Assembly: GCA_030068075.1 (NCBI GenBank)
Contig: CM057842.1
Span: 44,292,659 to 44,356,658, forward strand
DNA length: 64,000 bases
Direction: 5' to 3'
From: Paguma larvata
Lineage: Eukaryota; Chordata; Mammalia; Carnivora; Viverridae
The notes beneath the pieces were generated by a model. That model worked only from the letters and a program-made list of their open reading frames with translations. It was not told the DNA's origin and searched no databases. Of this stretch, positions 46,086 to 57,217 are shown piece after piece; position 1 is the first letter of the stretch; each line of letters opens with the position of its first letter. Position numbers and translations under genes: made by a program.

Positions 46086-47055
46086 CTATTACCTCATCAA
46101 TATACATCTTAATTATGTAAAAACAGTATGTTCCACATTAAATTAATAACTAGTTGTAATTCTTCAGATCCAGGAAGAAAGTCTATCCCAGGAAGAGCAA
46201 GAAAATGAGAATTAATTACAGGAAAGCAACTGCATGGAATGAGGTGAAGCACATACAGCAATCCGGACCTAATAAGAAAGAAAGAGGGAACTGGAGGGAA
46301 AAAAGTAGGAGAGAGGAAAGGCAGGGATGCTATTCAGGTTAGTAAAGAAGAATAGACAGAGTAGCATCCTCAAGTGAACTAAAAATGAAAAGCACTTAAA
46401 TTCTTTACCTCTAAAAAGGATGGACAGAGCTAGCATAAATAAGAATGACTTCATATGTACTATTTTTGTGTTACACTTTCTGATTCAGCATAATAATCTA
46501 AGAAAGGAGCGTTAGATTGCAAAAAGAGACCTAAAAGCTGTAGTAGAGGATCTCATGAAAAAATAGGCCACTGCCCAGGTCACTGGGGACAGAGGAAGAG
46601 CTTCCCTTGAGGGTCTATCATTTCCAGGCAATTAACTTTAAGCAGGGTCCACCCAAAGATTTAAGGTACTGATGGGATGATTTAATCATCAACATCATCA
46701 TCATCATTATCATCACCATCATCAAGTATGTACTATATACCCACAATGCCAGGTGCTAGAGACAAAAGGGACAAAAAACTTTCTTCGTATTTAGCTGGGA
46801 AGGTTGAAAAGCACAGAATCTGGTCTAAGAGACCTGGAAGCAGTGATATGCTGGTAAACGTTTAAAACTAGGGGAAAGCCCTGACTTAAGTCAATTTCCA
46901 TGGTGTGCATATTCCCATGACAGTCAGTTTCATGCTACGAGGATGACATCAACCAGCTAAAAAAATACCTACAAATTTAACAATTGGTTCTTATGAGCTG
47001 GAGTGAGCTGGCCTCAGCCCACCACTGTTTAAAGACCATAAAATAAATGCCTATA
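46086..47055. other. No gene; (ATC)n microsatellite at 46685-46724
   Basis: Unrecognised AT-rich DNA with a compound ATC trinucleotide repeat. 'acaatgccaggtgctagaga' just after it is faintly MIR/L2-like. Confidence 0.5.
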
Positions 47056-47059
47056 TTCT

Positions 47060-47180
47060 CCTCATATCACATTCAGATAAAAATACAAAGAAATAAAGTG
47101 ACATGTTAAAGACCATATAACTAGGTTATGACAAAAATAAGAATAGAACCCATTTCCTTGCTTTTTCCATTATAACTCAC
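47060..47180 (-). repeat. MIR SINE fragment
   Basis: 'gaaataaagtgacatgttaa', 'agaccatataactaggttat' and 'agaatagaacccatttcctt' follow reverse-oriented MIR. Confidence 0.6.
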
Positions 47181-47214
47181 CTTGTCAGTTCTAATATGGT
47201 ATTTTATGGCATTT

Positions 47215-47475
47215 GATTTTAGAGATTGAGAAATCAGAGAAGTCCACAGGCCTAGGCTCAAATCCTACCTCCAACTTTGAATGAAGACTGTGACCTTGGA
47301 AATTTAATGAATTCCTCTGAGCCTTATTTTTTTATCTATAAATTGAGGGTGATTATACTACCTACATATAACTAGATTGTAGTGAAGATTAAATAAGATA
47401 AAATGTGTAAATTATTTGCCAAAGAGCTTGGCATACAATCCAAATTCAATATACATTGGCTATTATTATTATGGC
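47215..47475 (+). repeat. MIR SINE, nearly full length
   Basis: 'aggctcaaatcctacctcca', 'agactgtgaccttggaaatt', 'tctgagccttatttttttat', 'attgtagtgaagattaaata', 'gagcttggcatacaatccaa' give most of MIR in forward order. Confidence 0.8.
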
Positions 47476-47479
47476 ATAT

Positions 47480-49690
47480 TAATATCTGCTAGGACAGCAC
47501 TGGTTCCCAGACTGTTATGGTCCTTGACAGGATAACTATAGAATGTGACAGTAAGTGTTTAGAAACTTCTTAAGCAGTTTGACATTGACACAACTTCCAA
47601 GTATGGGACCAGTGAACTCATTTTGATAAACAAAGTATAAACAAGTTTGGATACTGTCAAACTCAAGCAGTGAGCAGCATGGGGCCCAAAATGCATGCTA
47701 GTTAAGCACAAAGGATTGCTTAAACACATGATATTTTATGTTAGTTTATCACCTGTAACCCACATAGGAATAAAAATCTGACAAATATAGGTATTTGTGT
47801 ACCTTAAAGGTGTATTATTTTTACAATCATTATGATTTTAGGTCAAGCTTATTTTCTAAATTTATACTTTAGTAAGATAAATTAGGAAAATATTATTTTA
47901 TTTTTAACACTGCTTTACATATATTGAGATAAGCCTCACTGAACTTCTGTCAAGAATAGAGACTCATTTTTCTGAATGCAGCAATGATAGTAAATCAAAT
48001 GATAATGATGGAAGTTATTCCTAATAAATGAGAAACAAAAGAGTTTGTACTGATTCTCTTAGGAATATGGTACTTTGTATATTGACTTTGGTTGTATAGC
48101 CATAATCGAGGATGTGATATTCGTGGAGATGTACTGACAAATCAAACTTAAGTGGATCTTACATATAAATCATAACTAAATAAATTCAAACCCAAGAATT
48201 CTTTTAAAGAAAGGGCAATGATTTAAAAAGCTAACAGAAGCATATGCTCAATATCCCACATATAAATATTAGTAATTCTCAGGTCTTTTTTAGGTGGTAC
48301 TTCATGTTGCTAACACTAAAAGATCACTGACAAACATGTTTGCTTGGAAATGCATGTGAATAGAAGTCAAAGAATATAGCTCAAATACCACTTTTCAAGG
48401 TATTTGAATAGCCCAACATAGCTAGGCACTGGCTAATGATATAGAAGACCAACTCAAACAGCAAATAAAGCCAGCTGAGTCATTTTCACTGTTAATAAAA
48501 CTATTTTTAAACCATGTTGGTAATTTATTTCCAGCTTCACTGTTGATAAACACAACTAGTTCTGAACTGTGTAATATCCTAAGTTGTCAACGTTGTCAAC
48601 ATATGTGATTTGGAATTTAAATTTTGTATAAGTGTGTTCAGATGGCATAGCTCCAATGACAAGAAATGTTTTTGGAATAGCTAATCAGATTAAGGAGTTT
48701 GAGCCAAAACATAAATCATCACACTACCTCCTTCAATGACAAAGTCTGTTATTCAAAACAAAACAAAACAAAACAAAACAAAAGTCAACGGAATTAAACA
48801 TTGTGCTTAGCAAACTAGTGTCCTAATAAGAACTAATGCATTTAAATCTTATACAATTGTTTTTTATGGACTGAAAAAAAATTTGATAATAATACTTCTA
48901 TGTGTAAGTACAGTCCTTATCAACTGGAAAAAGTCTGTAAAGAATGTTTGAACTCAAAAATGAACTTCTTGTGCAGCTATAACATAAAGAAGCAGATTGA
49001 TTCCAATCTTTTAAGGATATAAATTGAAAGAACAGACTTGCCTATTTGTATAATATTTTTGGCATTTTAAATTTCTTAATATTTCTATTGAAAGGAGTAC
49101 AACGTCTTAAAGGCAGATAAGAAGAAAAGACAAAATAATTTTAAAAGCTTGTAAGTATATACTATGACATCCTATAATTTATCAATATGATCAAAGAAAA
49201 AAGTGGCCTTGGTACACCAAACACCTTCCCAATTTGATAAAATTTCTAAATTTTAGTTTCCATTAAAAGGAAATCTATTCATAAGAAATTCATTTATTGC
49301 AGATATATTAATTTCATTGATTTAGCAATAATTTTAAATTATAAAATTGTTAGAATTTGAGAAAATGATGAAAAACTGAAAATGAATTTAAACAATACAG
49401 AATTACTTGCTTAATTTTGAGTCAAGTTTTTAAAATTAATATCCTGAGCTTCATGAGCTTGTTTTAAAATCTCTTCTTACATAGTCATCGAATACTTCTG
49501 TGACACTGGTTTCTATACGAGAGTGTTAAAACAGACCATAGACACAGTTGAGATATACATTAACTCCTACAGTTAGCATTATAATCAATCAAACCAAGAT
49601 TAAACAAATTAAACAAGCAAAAAGCCAGCCACATTGAATTTAATGAGTTTGTCACATTGAAAATGTTAAATTTTGACAAAAATGGTATTC
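47480..49690. other. Long AT-rich stretch, nothing recognised
   Basis: About 2.2 kb without a gene, SINE or named repeat, apart from an (AAAAC)n run at 48755-48783. Base composition is very AT-rich. It may hold DNA-transposon or L1 relics too old to recognise by eye. Confidence 0.45.
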
Positions 49691-49697
49691 TTTTTCT

Positions 49698-49892
49698 TTA
49701 GTTTATTTATTTTGAGAGAGATAGCACATGCACAGGAGGCAGAAGTAGCGAGAGGGAGAGAGGAAATTCCAAAGCAGGCTCTATGCTGGCAGCACAGAGC
49801 CAGACATGGGGCTCCATCTCACAAACTGTGATTTCATGACCCAAGCCAAAATCAAGAGTTGGACACTTAACCAACTGAGCCACCCAGGTGCC
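49698..49892 (-). mobile_element. CanSINE (older type)
   Basis: 'tttagtttatttattttgag', 'gcaggctctatgctggcagc', 'aaaatcaagagttggacact', 'tgagccacccaggtgccca'. Nearly matching flanks 'atgStattctttt' suggest a decayed duplication. Confidence 0.92.
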
Positions 49893-50019
49893 CATACATG
49901 CTATTCTTTTAAAGTGGGCATACAGATATTGAATATAAGAAGACACTGTTTCACTTACAACATTCTGTTAGTAATAATGGGGAGAAAATTAAAACTCATA
50001 ATAGAAATTTTGTATCAGC

Positions 50020-50240
50020 TGTTCTTAAGCTTTTTGGTCTCTTTACATCTGAAAAATTATTGGATAACACTTTAAGAACCACTGCTCTGTATTAATCATG
50101 TAGACTTTTTATTTTATATGCTTTTTAAAATTTTATTTTTCTGATATTTTTTTACTGCACTTTACAAATGTATCAGTCTGCAAGGGATTGGAAATTTTTT
50201 AAAAATCTGAATCTAGCGCCACAGATAGTTTGAGAAGAAC
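50020..50240 (+). mobile_element. Old hAT-type DNA transposon fragment
   Basis: 'ttcttaagctttttggtctc' and 'ttaagaaccactg' on the left and 'agtttgagaagaactgtcc' on the right resemble the degenerate termini of hAT-Charlie-type elements. Low identity. Confidence 0.4.
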
Positions 50241-50479
50241 TGTCCTAATTCAACCCTGTATGATTAAGTCAGACATTTCTATTTTAATACTGAATAATTC
50301 ATCAGCCACTTCATTTGACAGATGAAGTTTATCAGTATTATATTGAAGTACTACATGAAAGCCATGATGACTGAATAGGTCATTAAAAACCAGGTATGTG
50401 AAGAAAATCATCTAAGTGTTCTTAACCTTTTATTCTGTTTCAGAATGCCAAAGTTATAAAGTCTATTCCCTTTAAGAGG

Positions 50480-50910
50480 TCAAATATGTGTTTTTAATAG
50501 CTAAAAGAATGACAACAACCTTCATGTCCATCAACAATTATGACACATCCATATGACAAAATACTACAGAGTCATGTAGAATAAAGTAACTCAATGTGTG
50601 TTAATATACAACTATTTCCAAAATATATTAAAAAGTGCAGAAGCAAGTTACAGAAGAGTATGTGCTGTAATCCCATTTATATAAGAAAAAACTGGGGGAT
50701 GTGTAAATACAGCTTTATGCTTATAGCTGAGATCTTTCTGGAAGGTACCACAAGAACCTGAAAAACTGGTTGACTTCTGAAAGACTGGGGGATTAGGTTT
50801 TAGAATAGGAATTCTAAATTCTAATTCTATTATATGTTCATTTGTTCTATAGATGTAGCATGTACATTTGAATTTTTAAAAGCTAATTAACTTTATAAAG
50901 TAAATTATCT
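50480..50910 (+). mobile_element. LINE-1 (L1ME-like) 3' end
   Basis: 'acaaccttcatgtccatcaa', 'atgacaaaatactacagagt', 'gctgtaatcccatttatata', 'gatctttctggaaggtacca' and 'agtaaattatctaac' are in L1ME 3' end order. Confidence 0.65.
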
Positions 50911-51109
50911 AACCAAAGGGAAAAAAAAAAAGAAGTCAAATTAGAAATCGAGAGAAAATGCTGCTAAATTAAGGGAAGTACAAACATCTACCCAGGATCT
51001 TCTGTGTGTCAGACACTATTCCCGAGGTTGGATAACTGTACTACATAACGAGGTATGACAACTAAAGTTAAGGTATGATCCTTGATTCAATCCTAGATTT
51101 TAAAAATCA

Positions 51110-51531
51110 TCCTTAAGAGCAGTGTTAGAACTGTGGTATATATACACAATGGAATACTACGCAGCAATGAGGAAGAGTGAAATCTGGCCATGGGTAGCAA
51201 CATGGATGGAACTGGAGGGTATTATGCTAAGTGAAATAAGTGAGTCAGAGAGAGACAGATACCATATGCTTCCACACATAGGTGGATTTTGAGAGACTTA
51301 GCAGAAAACCATTTGGAAGGGGAAGAGAAGAAAGAAAAAGAGACACAGAAAGAGAGGGAGACAAAAGATAAGAGACTCTCAAAGACTAAGAACAAAGGGA
51401 TGGATAAAGGGGGATGTGGGAGGGGGGAGAGTGGGTGACAGGCACAGAGGAGGGCACTTGTTGGGATGAACACTGAGAGTTGTATGGAAACCAAATTGAT
51501 AATAAATTATCTAAAAATTAAAAAAAAAAAG
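51110..51531 (+). mobile_element. Felid-type LINE-1 3' end, 5'-truncated
   Basis: 'ggaatactacgcagcaatga', 'gtagcaacatggatggaact', 'gctaagtgaaataagtgagt', a purine-rich 3' UTR with 'ggtggattttgagag' and 'gggagagtgggtgacaggc', then 'gtatggaaaccaaattgata' and an A-tail. This is the usual layout of carnivore (felid) L1 3' ends. It sits directly left of an older L1 3' end. Confidence 0.85.
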
Positions 51532-51544
51532 AAATACATACTTG

Positions 51545-52540
51545 GTTTTTATCCCCCCCCCAAAATAAATGTACAAACCTCCAGTTATAAAATAAATAAG
51601 TCATGGGGATATACAATCATGGTGACTGCAGGTAATACTTTACTGCATGTAGAAACTTGCTAAGAGAATAGATATTAAAATTTCTCAGCACAAGAAAAAA
51701 AATTTTTGCACCTGTATGTTACAGATACTAACTAGACATATTGTGGTAATCATTTTATAATATATACAAATATTGAATCATTATGTGGTACACCTGAAAC
51801 TAATATGATGTTACATGTCAATTATACCTCAATAAAAAAATAAATCAAAAAATCCTAAAGCATCCACTCATATACAAAAAAACTATTAGAACTAATAAAA
51901 GTAGTTGAGCAAGTTTGCAGGGTACAAAGATCAACATACAAAAATCAGTTTATATACCCAGCAATGAACCATTTGAAAATGAAATTAATAAAACAATTTC
52001 CTTAAAAACTACACCAAAAAGGATACAAAAACAAGTGTAAGACTAATACTGTAAAAACTACAAAACAATGTTGAAAGAGATTAAAGACCTGAATAATGGA
52101 ATGACATCCCATATTTACTCACTAAAAGATATAATACTACTTAGATGGTAATCTTTGCAATTCTGGATTAGGCAACAATTCTTTAAAAATCTAAGAAACT
52201 AAAGCACATGAACACAAATGAAAAATAGATAAACCTCAAAACATCAAAATTTGTAACTTTTGTGTATCAAAAGACACTATCAAGAAAGTAAATGACAAGC
52301 CAAAGAAGAAAATATTTGCAAATCATATAAATAAGAGTCTAGTATCAAGAACAATGAATTACTGTAACTCAACAACAATGAAAAGACAAATAACCCAAAT
52401 TCAAAATTGGAAAAGGGGAGGTGCCTGTATGGATCAGTTGGTTAAGCATCTGACTCTTGATTTGCGTTCAGGTCAAGGCCTCATGGTCATGAGATTGAGC
52501 CTCGAGTGGGGCTCCACACCCAGTGTGGAGCCTGCTAAAG

Positions 52541-52586
<46 letters not shown>

Positions 52587-52601
52587 GTCCTATTTGCACT
52601 C

Positions 52602-52632
<31 letters not shown>

Positions 52633-53495
52633 AAGTGTCCTACTTGCACTCTCTGCCTTTTCTCAAAAAATAAAGACTAAAAAAAATTTTTTTAAATTTT
52701 CTCTCTTCCTCTTACTCTGCCCCTCCCTTGCTCTCACACACACTCTTTCTCAAAAAAAAAAAAAAAAAAAAGGTAATGGGATACCACTGCATACTCACTA
52801 GGAAAGCTATAATAAAAAATACAGAAAATAACAACCATTGAGAGGAATATAGAAAAAAATTAATGCTTACACATGACCAGTAAAAATATAAAATGGTGCA
52901 ACTGCTTTGGAAAACAGTTTGACAATTCCTCAAAAAGTTAAACATTATATTTCTATATGACCAAGCAATTACACTCCTGGAATTGAAAACCTATGTTCAC
53001 ACAAAAACTTTACACAAATGTCTACAGTAACATTATTCGTAATAGTCAGAAAGTGGGAACAACCCAGCTTTCCATCAGCTGGTGAACAGATAACGAAAAG
53101 GTGGTATCCACACAGTGGACAACTATTCCATTAAAAAAAGCATTAAGTATTGACTCATTCTAAACATAAGTGAACCTTGAAAACACTATGTTAACAGAAA
53201 GATATTGGACACAAAAGGCCATATAATGTGGTATTCCATTTATATGAAATGTTCAGGATAGGCAAATCCATAAAGACCGAACAAAGATTAGTAGTTTCCA
53301 AGGGCTGGGGGAGGGAAGAATGGGGAATGACTACTAATGGTGTGGTTTATTTTTGAGGTAATAAAATGTTCTGCAATTAGATGGTGATAATTGTGTCATA
53401 ACCTGGAGAATGTTCCAAAACAACTGAAATGTACCGTGTAAAGGGGTGAATTTTATAGTATATGAATTATATCTCAATAAAATACATAGGTAGCT
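51545..53495 (+). mobile_element. Two older LINE-1 3' ends in tandem (L1MA/MB-like)
   Basis: The first (51545-51850) is an L1 3' UTR end: 'gttataaaataaataagtca', 'tgtggtacacctgaaactaa', 'gtcaattatacctcaataaa'. The second (51851-53495) starts in ORF2 C-terminal sequence ('caagtttgcagggtacaaag', 'gaaaatatttgcaaatcata') and runs to 'gaattatatctcaataaaat'. It is interrupted by the SINE at 52417-52772. Non-functional. Confidence 0.85.
52417..52772 (+). mobile_element. CanSINE with duplicated CT-rich 3' half
   Basis: Head 'ggtgcctgtatggatcagtt', middle 'gtgtggagcctgctaaagat', then a (TC)n block, 'catgtcctatttgcactctc', a second (TC)n block, 'agtgtcctacttgcactctc' and an A-rich end. A third CT-rich block ('ctctgcccctcccttgctct') with its own A-tail follows. 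It is much longer than a normal copy. Confidence 0.85.
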
Positions 53496-53561
53496 AAGTA
53501 GGTAATTAGATAAAGAGGTAAATAGATGATAAATAAGGACAATATGCCTTTGGTTGAGGTA

Positions 53562-53563
<2 letters not shown>

Positions 53564-53598
<35 letters not shown>
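53564..53598. repeat. (AAT)n microsatellite
   Basis: About 11 uninterrupted AAT/TAA units. Confidence 0.95.
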
Positions 53599-54789
53599 GC
53601 ATTTTGTCCGCTAGGTGGACATCAGACTAGTCAATGAACTTGCTAACTTTACCCAGTATTATTAGTGAAGAGGGAAAGAGCATTAGATAGATAAGGTCCA
53701 AAAAGGAACAATTCTGCTCCCAATCTGAAGTAACCAGCTCCCAATAATTATGAACAATGGGTCCCATTCATGCCAGCAAACCCAAGAGTTGCCCAGACAA
53801 AGCAGATGAAACTCCTTTCTCATCGAGGGTCATCACAGAATTTGACAAACAGGATGTGATATGAAGCTGCCAACTGAGGCCAGCCAGGGAATGTAGTCTA
53901 GTCCTGAAAGGGGTAATTACTGTCTAGGGGACATTACCGTTGAACATACTCGAGAGTAAGACATTTGTCAGCAGAATCTGCCGAAGCCACCACACTTCCG
54001 TGATGTTCACTAACCATGATAAGGCAAAAAGGCAGTGAATCAGATATGAGATTGAAGTTTTTAAATGAAAAGAACTAAAAAGAAAGGGAATGTGACTATC
54101 CTAACAACAGAATACCTGAAAAGTTATGCAATTGAGCTGTGACTGTATTTTCTATGGGAGACAGAGGTTCATCATAGCAAAGCTGGGGGCAACAAAAGCC
54201 AAAAAAAAAGCATTTTTTTGTTTATAGTTTGAGAGAATGCTCATAATATGAGCCAAATTTCATATGACACTTCTACAGGCTGGAAGATAACTTTTTTAAT
54301 GGGACCACTTTTTCCCAGCTCTCAGCTGTATGCAGGGAGCCCAATTTCTAAGATTCTCAACTTCAGTATGCATAAAAACTAGTGTGCCAGATGGTATACA
54401 CCAAAACACTGCCCATACAATATTGTATGAGATATTTTTCAAGATTTTAAAAGGAATTTGGACAATATCTTAAAGATAACTTTAAAGAACCCTTAAAGCT
54501 ATATTCTTTAGAGGATTTGACTCAACTGCAATAAAAACTTATACATAAGAAGTGGCAATATCTATCTATAAAAAAGAACAATTCCAAGAAGCATTTTATG
54601 AAAATCCACTGGTAATATAACCAAGGATCTGGGGAGAACACCTTAAGATTTTAAAAGAGCTATACCTTAGGTTTACTTAATCCGTACTCTGTGTTACAGA
54701 CCACAGGGAATTGAAAAGTGAAAACACACGATGACCGTCCTCAGGATCTAGAAGTACTTAAAAATTAAAATTTTTTAATAAAACAAGAT
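53599..54789. other. No recognised gene; looks single-copy
   Basis: The part at 53600-54020 is less AT-rich than its surroundings and matches no repeat I know. No open frame or splice-flanked block supports an exon. Confidence 0.45.
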
Positions 54790-54896
54790 AATCCAATTGA
54801 GAAAAGAACAAAGAACACAGAGGCAGGAACTCTCTACATGGGAGGAAAGCCAAGAATGCTTTATAGAGAAGGTGACATTTGAAATGAAAATTTTAA
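54790..54896 (+). repeat. Old repeat fragment, L2-like
   Basis: 'ttatagagaaggtgacattt' plus preceding sequence resembles the repeat class seen at 40-540. Split by the SINE that follows. Confidence 0.3.
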
Positions 54897-55102
54897 TTTT
54901 TTTTAATGTTTACTTATTTTTGAGAGAGACAGAATGCAAGTGGAGTAGGGGCAGAGAGGGAGGGAGACACAGAATCTGAAGCAGGCTCCAGGTTCTGAGC
55001 TATCAGCACAGAGCCCCATGTGGGGCCCAAACACTTGCAACACAAGATCATGCCCTGACCTGAAATCGGATGCGTTACCAAATGAGTCACCTAGGCATCC
55101 CT
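54897..55102 (-). mobile_element. CanSINE
   Basis: T-run, 'aatgtttacttatttttgag', 'caggctccaggttctgagct', 'gatcatgccctgacctgaaa', 'tgagtcacctaggcatccct'. A 16-bp duplication with one mismatch, gaRatgaaaattttaa, is at 54881-54896 and 55103-55118. Confidence 0.93.
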
Positions 55103-55127
55103 GAGATGAAAATTTTAAAGGTTGTGC

Positions 55128-55645
55128 ATTAGTTTCCTGAGGTTGCTGTATAACATACCACAAGCTGATTGGCTTAAACATCAGAAGTTTATTGGGGGGG
55201 TGGGGGGAGGAAGAGGAGGGAAAATATAAGGAAGGACAGGAGGAGAGGGAAGGAGGAAGAAGGGTAAGAGAAAAAGAAGAAAAAGAAATTTATTTTCTCA
55301 TGTTTCTGGATGCTAGAAGGCCGAGATCAAGATGTCAGCTGGACCACAGACGCACTGAAGGCACTAAGGAAGGATCTGTCTCAGGTCCCTCTCCTAGTTT
55401 CTGGTAGTTCCTTGGCTTGTGGCAACCTAACTCCAATCTTAGAATAGCATTCTTCCTGTGTGTACCTCTCTGTGGGTTCAAATTATCCCTTAAAAAGGAC
55501 ATTTTATTTAATTAGGACTCATCCTAATAACCTCTTTTTAACCCGATCATCTGCAAAGACCTGATTTCCAAATAAAAATCACAGGTACTGGGGTTAGGAC
55601 TTCAACATTCTTTTGGGAATAGGAGGCAAATTTCAACCCACAACA
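55128..55645 (-). mobile_element. MLT1 (MaLR) solo LTR with purine-tract expansion
   Basis: The plus strand gives the reverse complement of MLT1: 'attagtttcctgaggttgct', 'gaaatttattttctcatgtt', 'tgctagaaggccgagatcaa', 'gttccttggcttgtggcaac', 'gacctgatttccaaataaaa', 'ggttaggacttcaacattct' and 'caaatttcaacccacaacag'. A G/A-rich tract at 55194-55290 interrupts it. Confidence 0.85.
55194..55290. repeat. Homopurine GGA/GAA tract with long G runs
   Basis: Starts with seven G, T, six G, then GGA/GAA units for about 90 bp with very few pyrimidines. Confidence 0.9.
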
Positions 55646-55649
55646 GCTT

Positions 55650-55989
55650 GTCAAGTAGATATGCAGAGACTGAGAAGTATGAGCAAGGGGGAAAAAACAT
55701 GTGCAGAAAAGCAATAAAGAGGAATTGCATGAAAACAAGGCTGAAAAGGTAAGGAGAACCTAGATCATGAAGTGTATCACATGCTCCCTGAAGTATATCC
55801 TCTATGCAGAGGACAGAAGTCACAGAAAAGACCACTCTACTTGCAGTGTGACAGATAGATGGACAGAGTCTTTACTCAAGATAGGGAAACTGTGAGCTTA
55901 CCGTAGCTTTAATTCAGTGAATATTTATGGAAAAGGGTGATTGCACTTTGGAAGAGAGAAAAGGCCAGAGTAAAGAAAGGGAAGAGAAA
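55650..55989. other. No gene; faint old repeat
   Basis: Weakly similar to the L2-like repeat of 40-540 at about 55650-55800. Otherwise nothing identifiable. Confidence 0.35.
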
Positions 55990-56185
55990 CTGACACATAC
56001 TGATTGCCCACCAGAGGCTGCTAGCTGTGTATTACCTCATTTAAAACTCACAGCACATGTCATAGGTACTGATTCTTCCATTTTCATAAGTAACCGAGAA
56101 CCTCAAGTTTAACCCAAGACTACACACTTAGTAAGTAATAGAACCAGCACTCAACTACAGGTTTGTCTGACTAAAAGGCAAAAAA
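55990..56185 (-). repeat. MIR SINE
   Basis: 'gtgtattacctcatttaaaa', 'cttccattttcataagtaac', 'gactacacacttagtaagta' and 'atagaaccagcactcaacta' match reverse-oriented MIR. Confidence 0.75.
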
Positions 56186-56189
56186 ATCT

Positions 56190-57058
56190 AATGAAAATGT
56201 TTACAGTTCAGGAGTGAGAGAAATAATTAAGAGAAGTAACAGAAAGATTCAGAACAGTCTATACATTAAGTGAACTTTCAGGGGGAAAACTGGGCTGGAG
56301 AGAATATATACATATATTTATATAAAAAATAACTTAAAGATTTATAAGAAACTAATAAAAGTTGTTACCTGGAAGTAGAGTGTAGGAAGCAGAGAAAGAA
56401 GAAAAGTAGAAATAGGAAGTAGGAGTAGGAAGAGAACACATGTCACATACTTCTTATATTGTTTTGAGTTTTTATCCATGTGACATACTTCCTTCTCAAA
56501 ACGCAGCATTAAACACTTTATAAAGAAACAAAAATTCGCTGGATTATTTGGGTTTTTTTGGGGTGCTGAGTTTGGTAAATTCTGTATAGATTATTTATAG
56601 GTAGAATGAAGAAGATTATACAGGCACTTAGAAATTGGCTTTGGCCTTTTGGTAAAATCCCACAATATTAATCTTGTTTACTTAACATGCTCGATTTGTC
56701 ATTATCACTATACATTTTATTTAATGTTGTTTAGAGAAGAGAGAAAGCATCTTTAATGACTCTGTGTCAGCTAGAAAGACAACTAAATCCAATAACAATG
56801 TAGAAAAAATTAGAATCAATAATCTCTTATTTTGTTAAACGACTAATCTCCAGGAAACATAAAATCGATGTGCTTATTTAGCTATAGAAAGAAATTGCTT
56901 GCAAATGAATGGGGTGGTTGGGGAGAGCTTTATTACAGTTACACCAGAAGTGATACCTGGCCATTAATAAAATACAATACTAAGAATTTAAAACCTTGCT
57001 GTTTACAATGAAAAAACATACAGGGAAAAAGGATGTGAGATTAATGCACTTCTATTTC
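56190..57058. other. No gene or recognised repeat
   Basis: AT-rich sequence. Nothing identifiable. Confidence 0.45.
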
Positions 57059-57070
57059 TATTTAATTTCT

Positions 57071-57205
57071 TTTATTTTTTAAGTAGGCTTCATGCTCAGC
57101 ACAGCACAAAGCCCAATGTGAGGCTTGAACTCACAACCCTGAGACCAAGACCTGAGCTGAGATCAAGAGTCAGACACTTAACTGACTGAGCCACCCAGGC
57201 GCTCT
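57071..57205 (-). mobile_element. CanSINE, short older subtype
   Basis: 'ttttaagtaggcttcatgct', 'gaggcttgaactcacaaccc', 'gagctgagatcaagagtcag', 'tgagccacccaggcgctc'. It lacks the long CT-rich middle of the other copies. The 12-bp duplication tatttaatttct is at 57059-57070 and 57206-57217. Confidence 0.93.
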
Positions 57206-57217
57206 TATTTAATTTCT

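Noticed and set aside
48755..48783. (AAAAC)n run as a retroposon tail
   Set aside because: No recognisable retroposed body or target duplication next to it; treated as a simple repeat.
53605..53623. CTCF-like motif 'tgtccgctaggtggacatc'
   Set aside because: Core 'cc...agg.gg' fits, but several key positions differ and single motifs of this quality are common by chance. Only ChIP data could rescue it.
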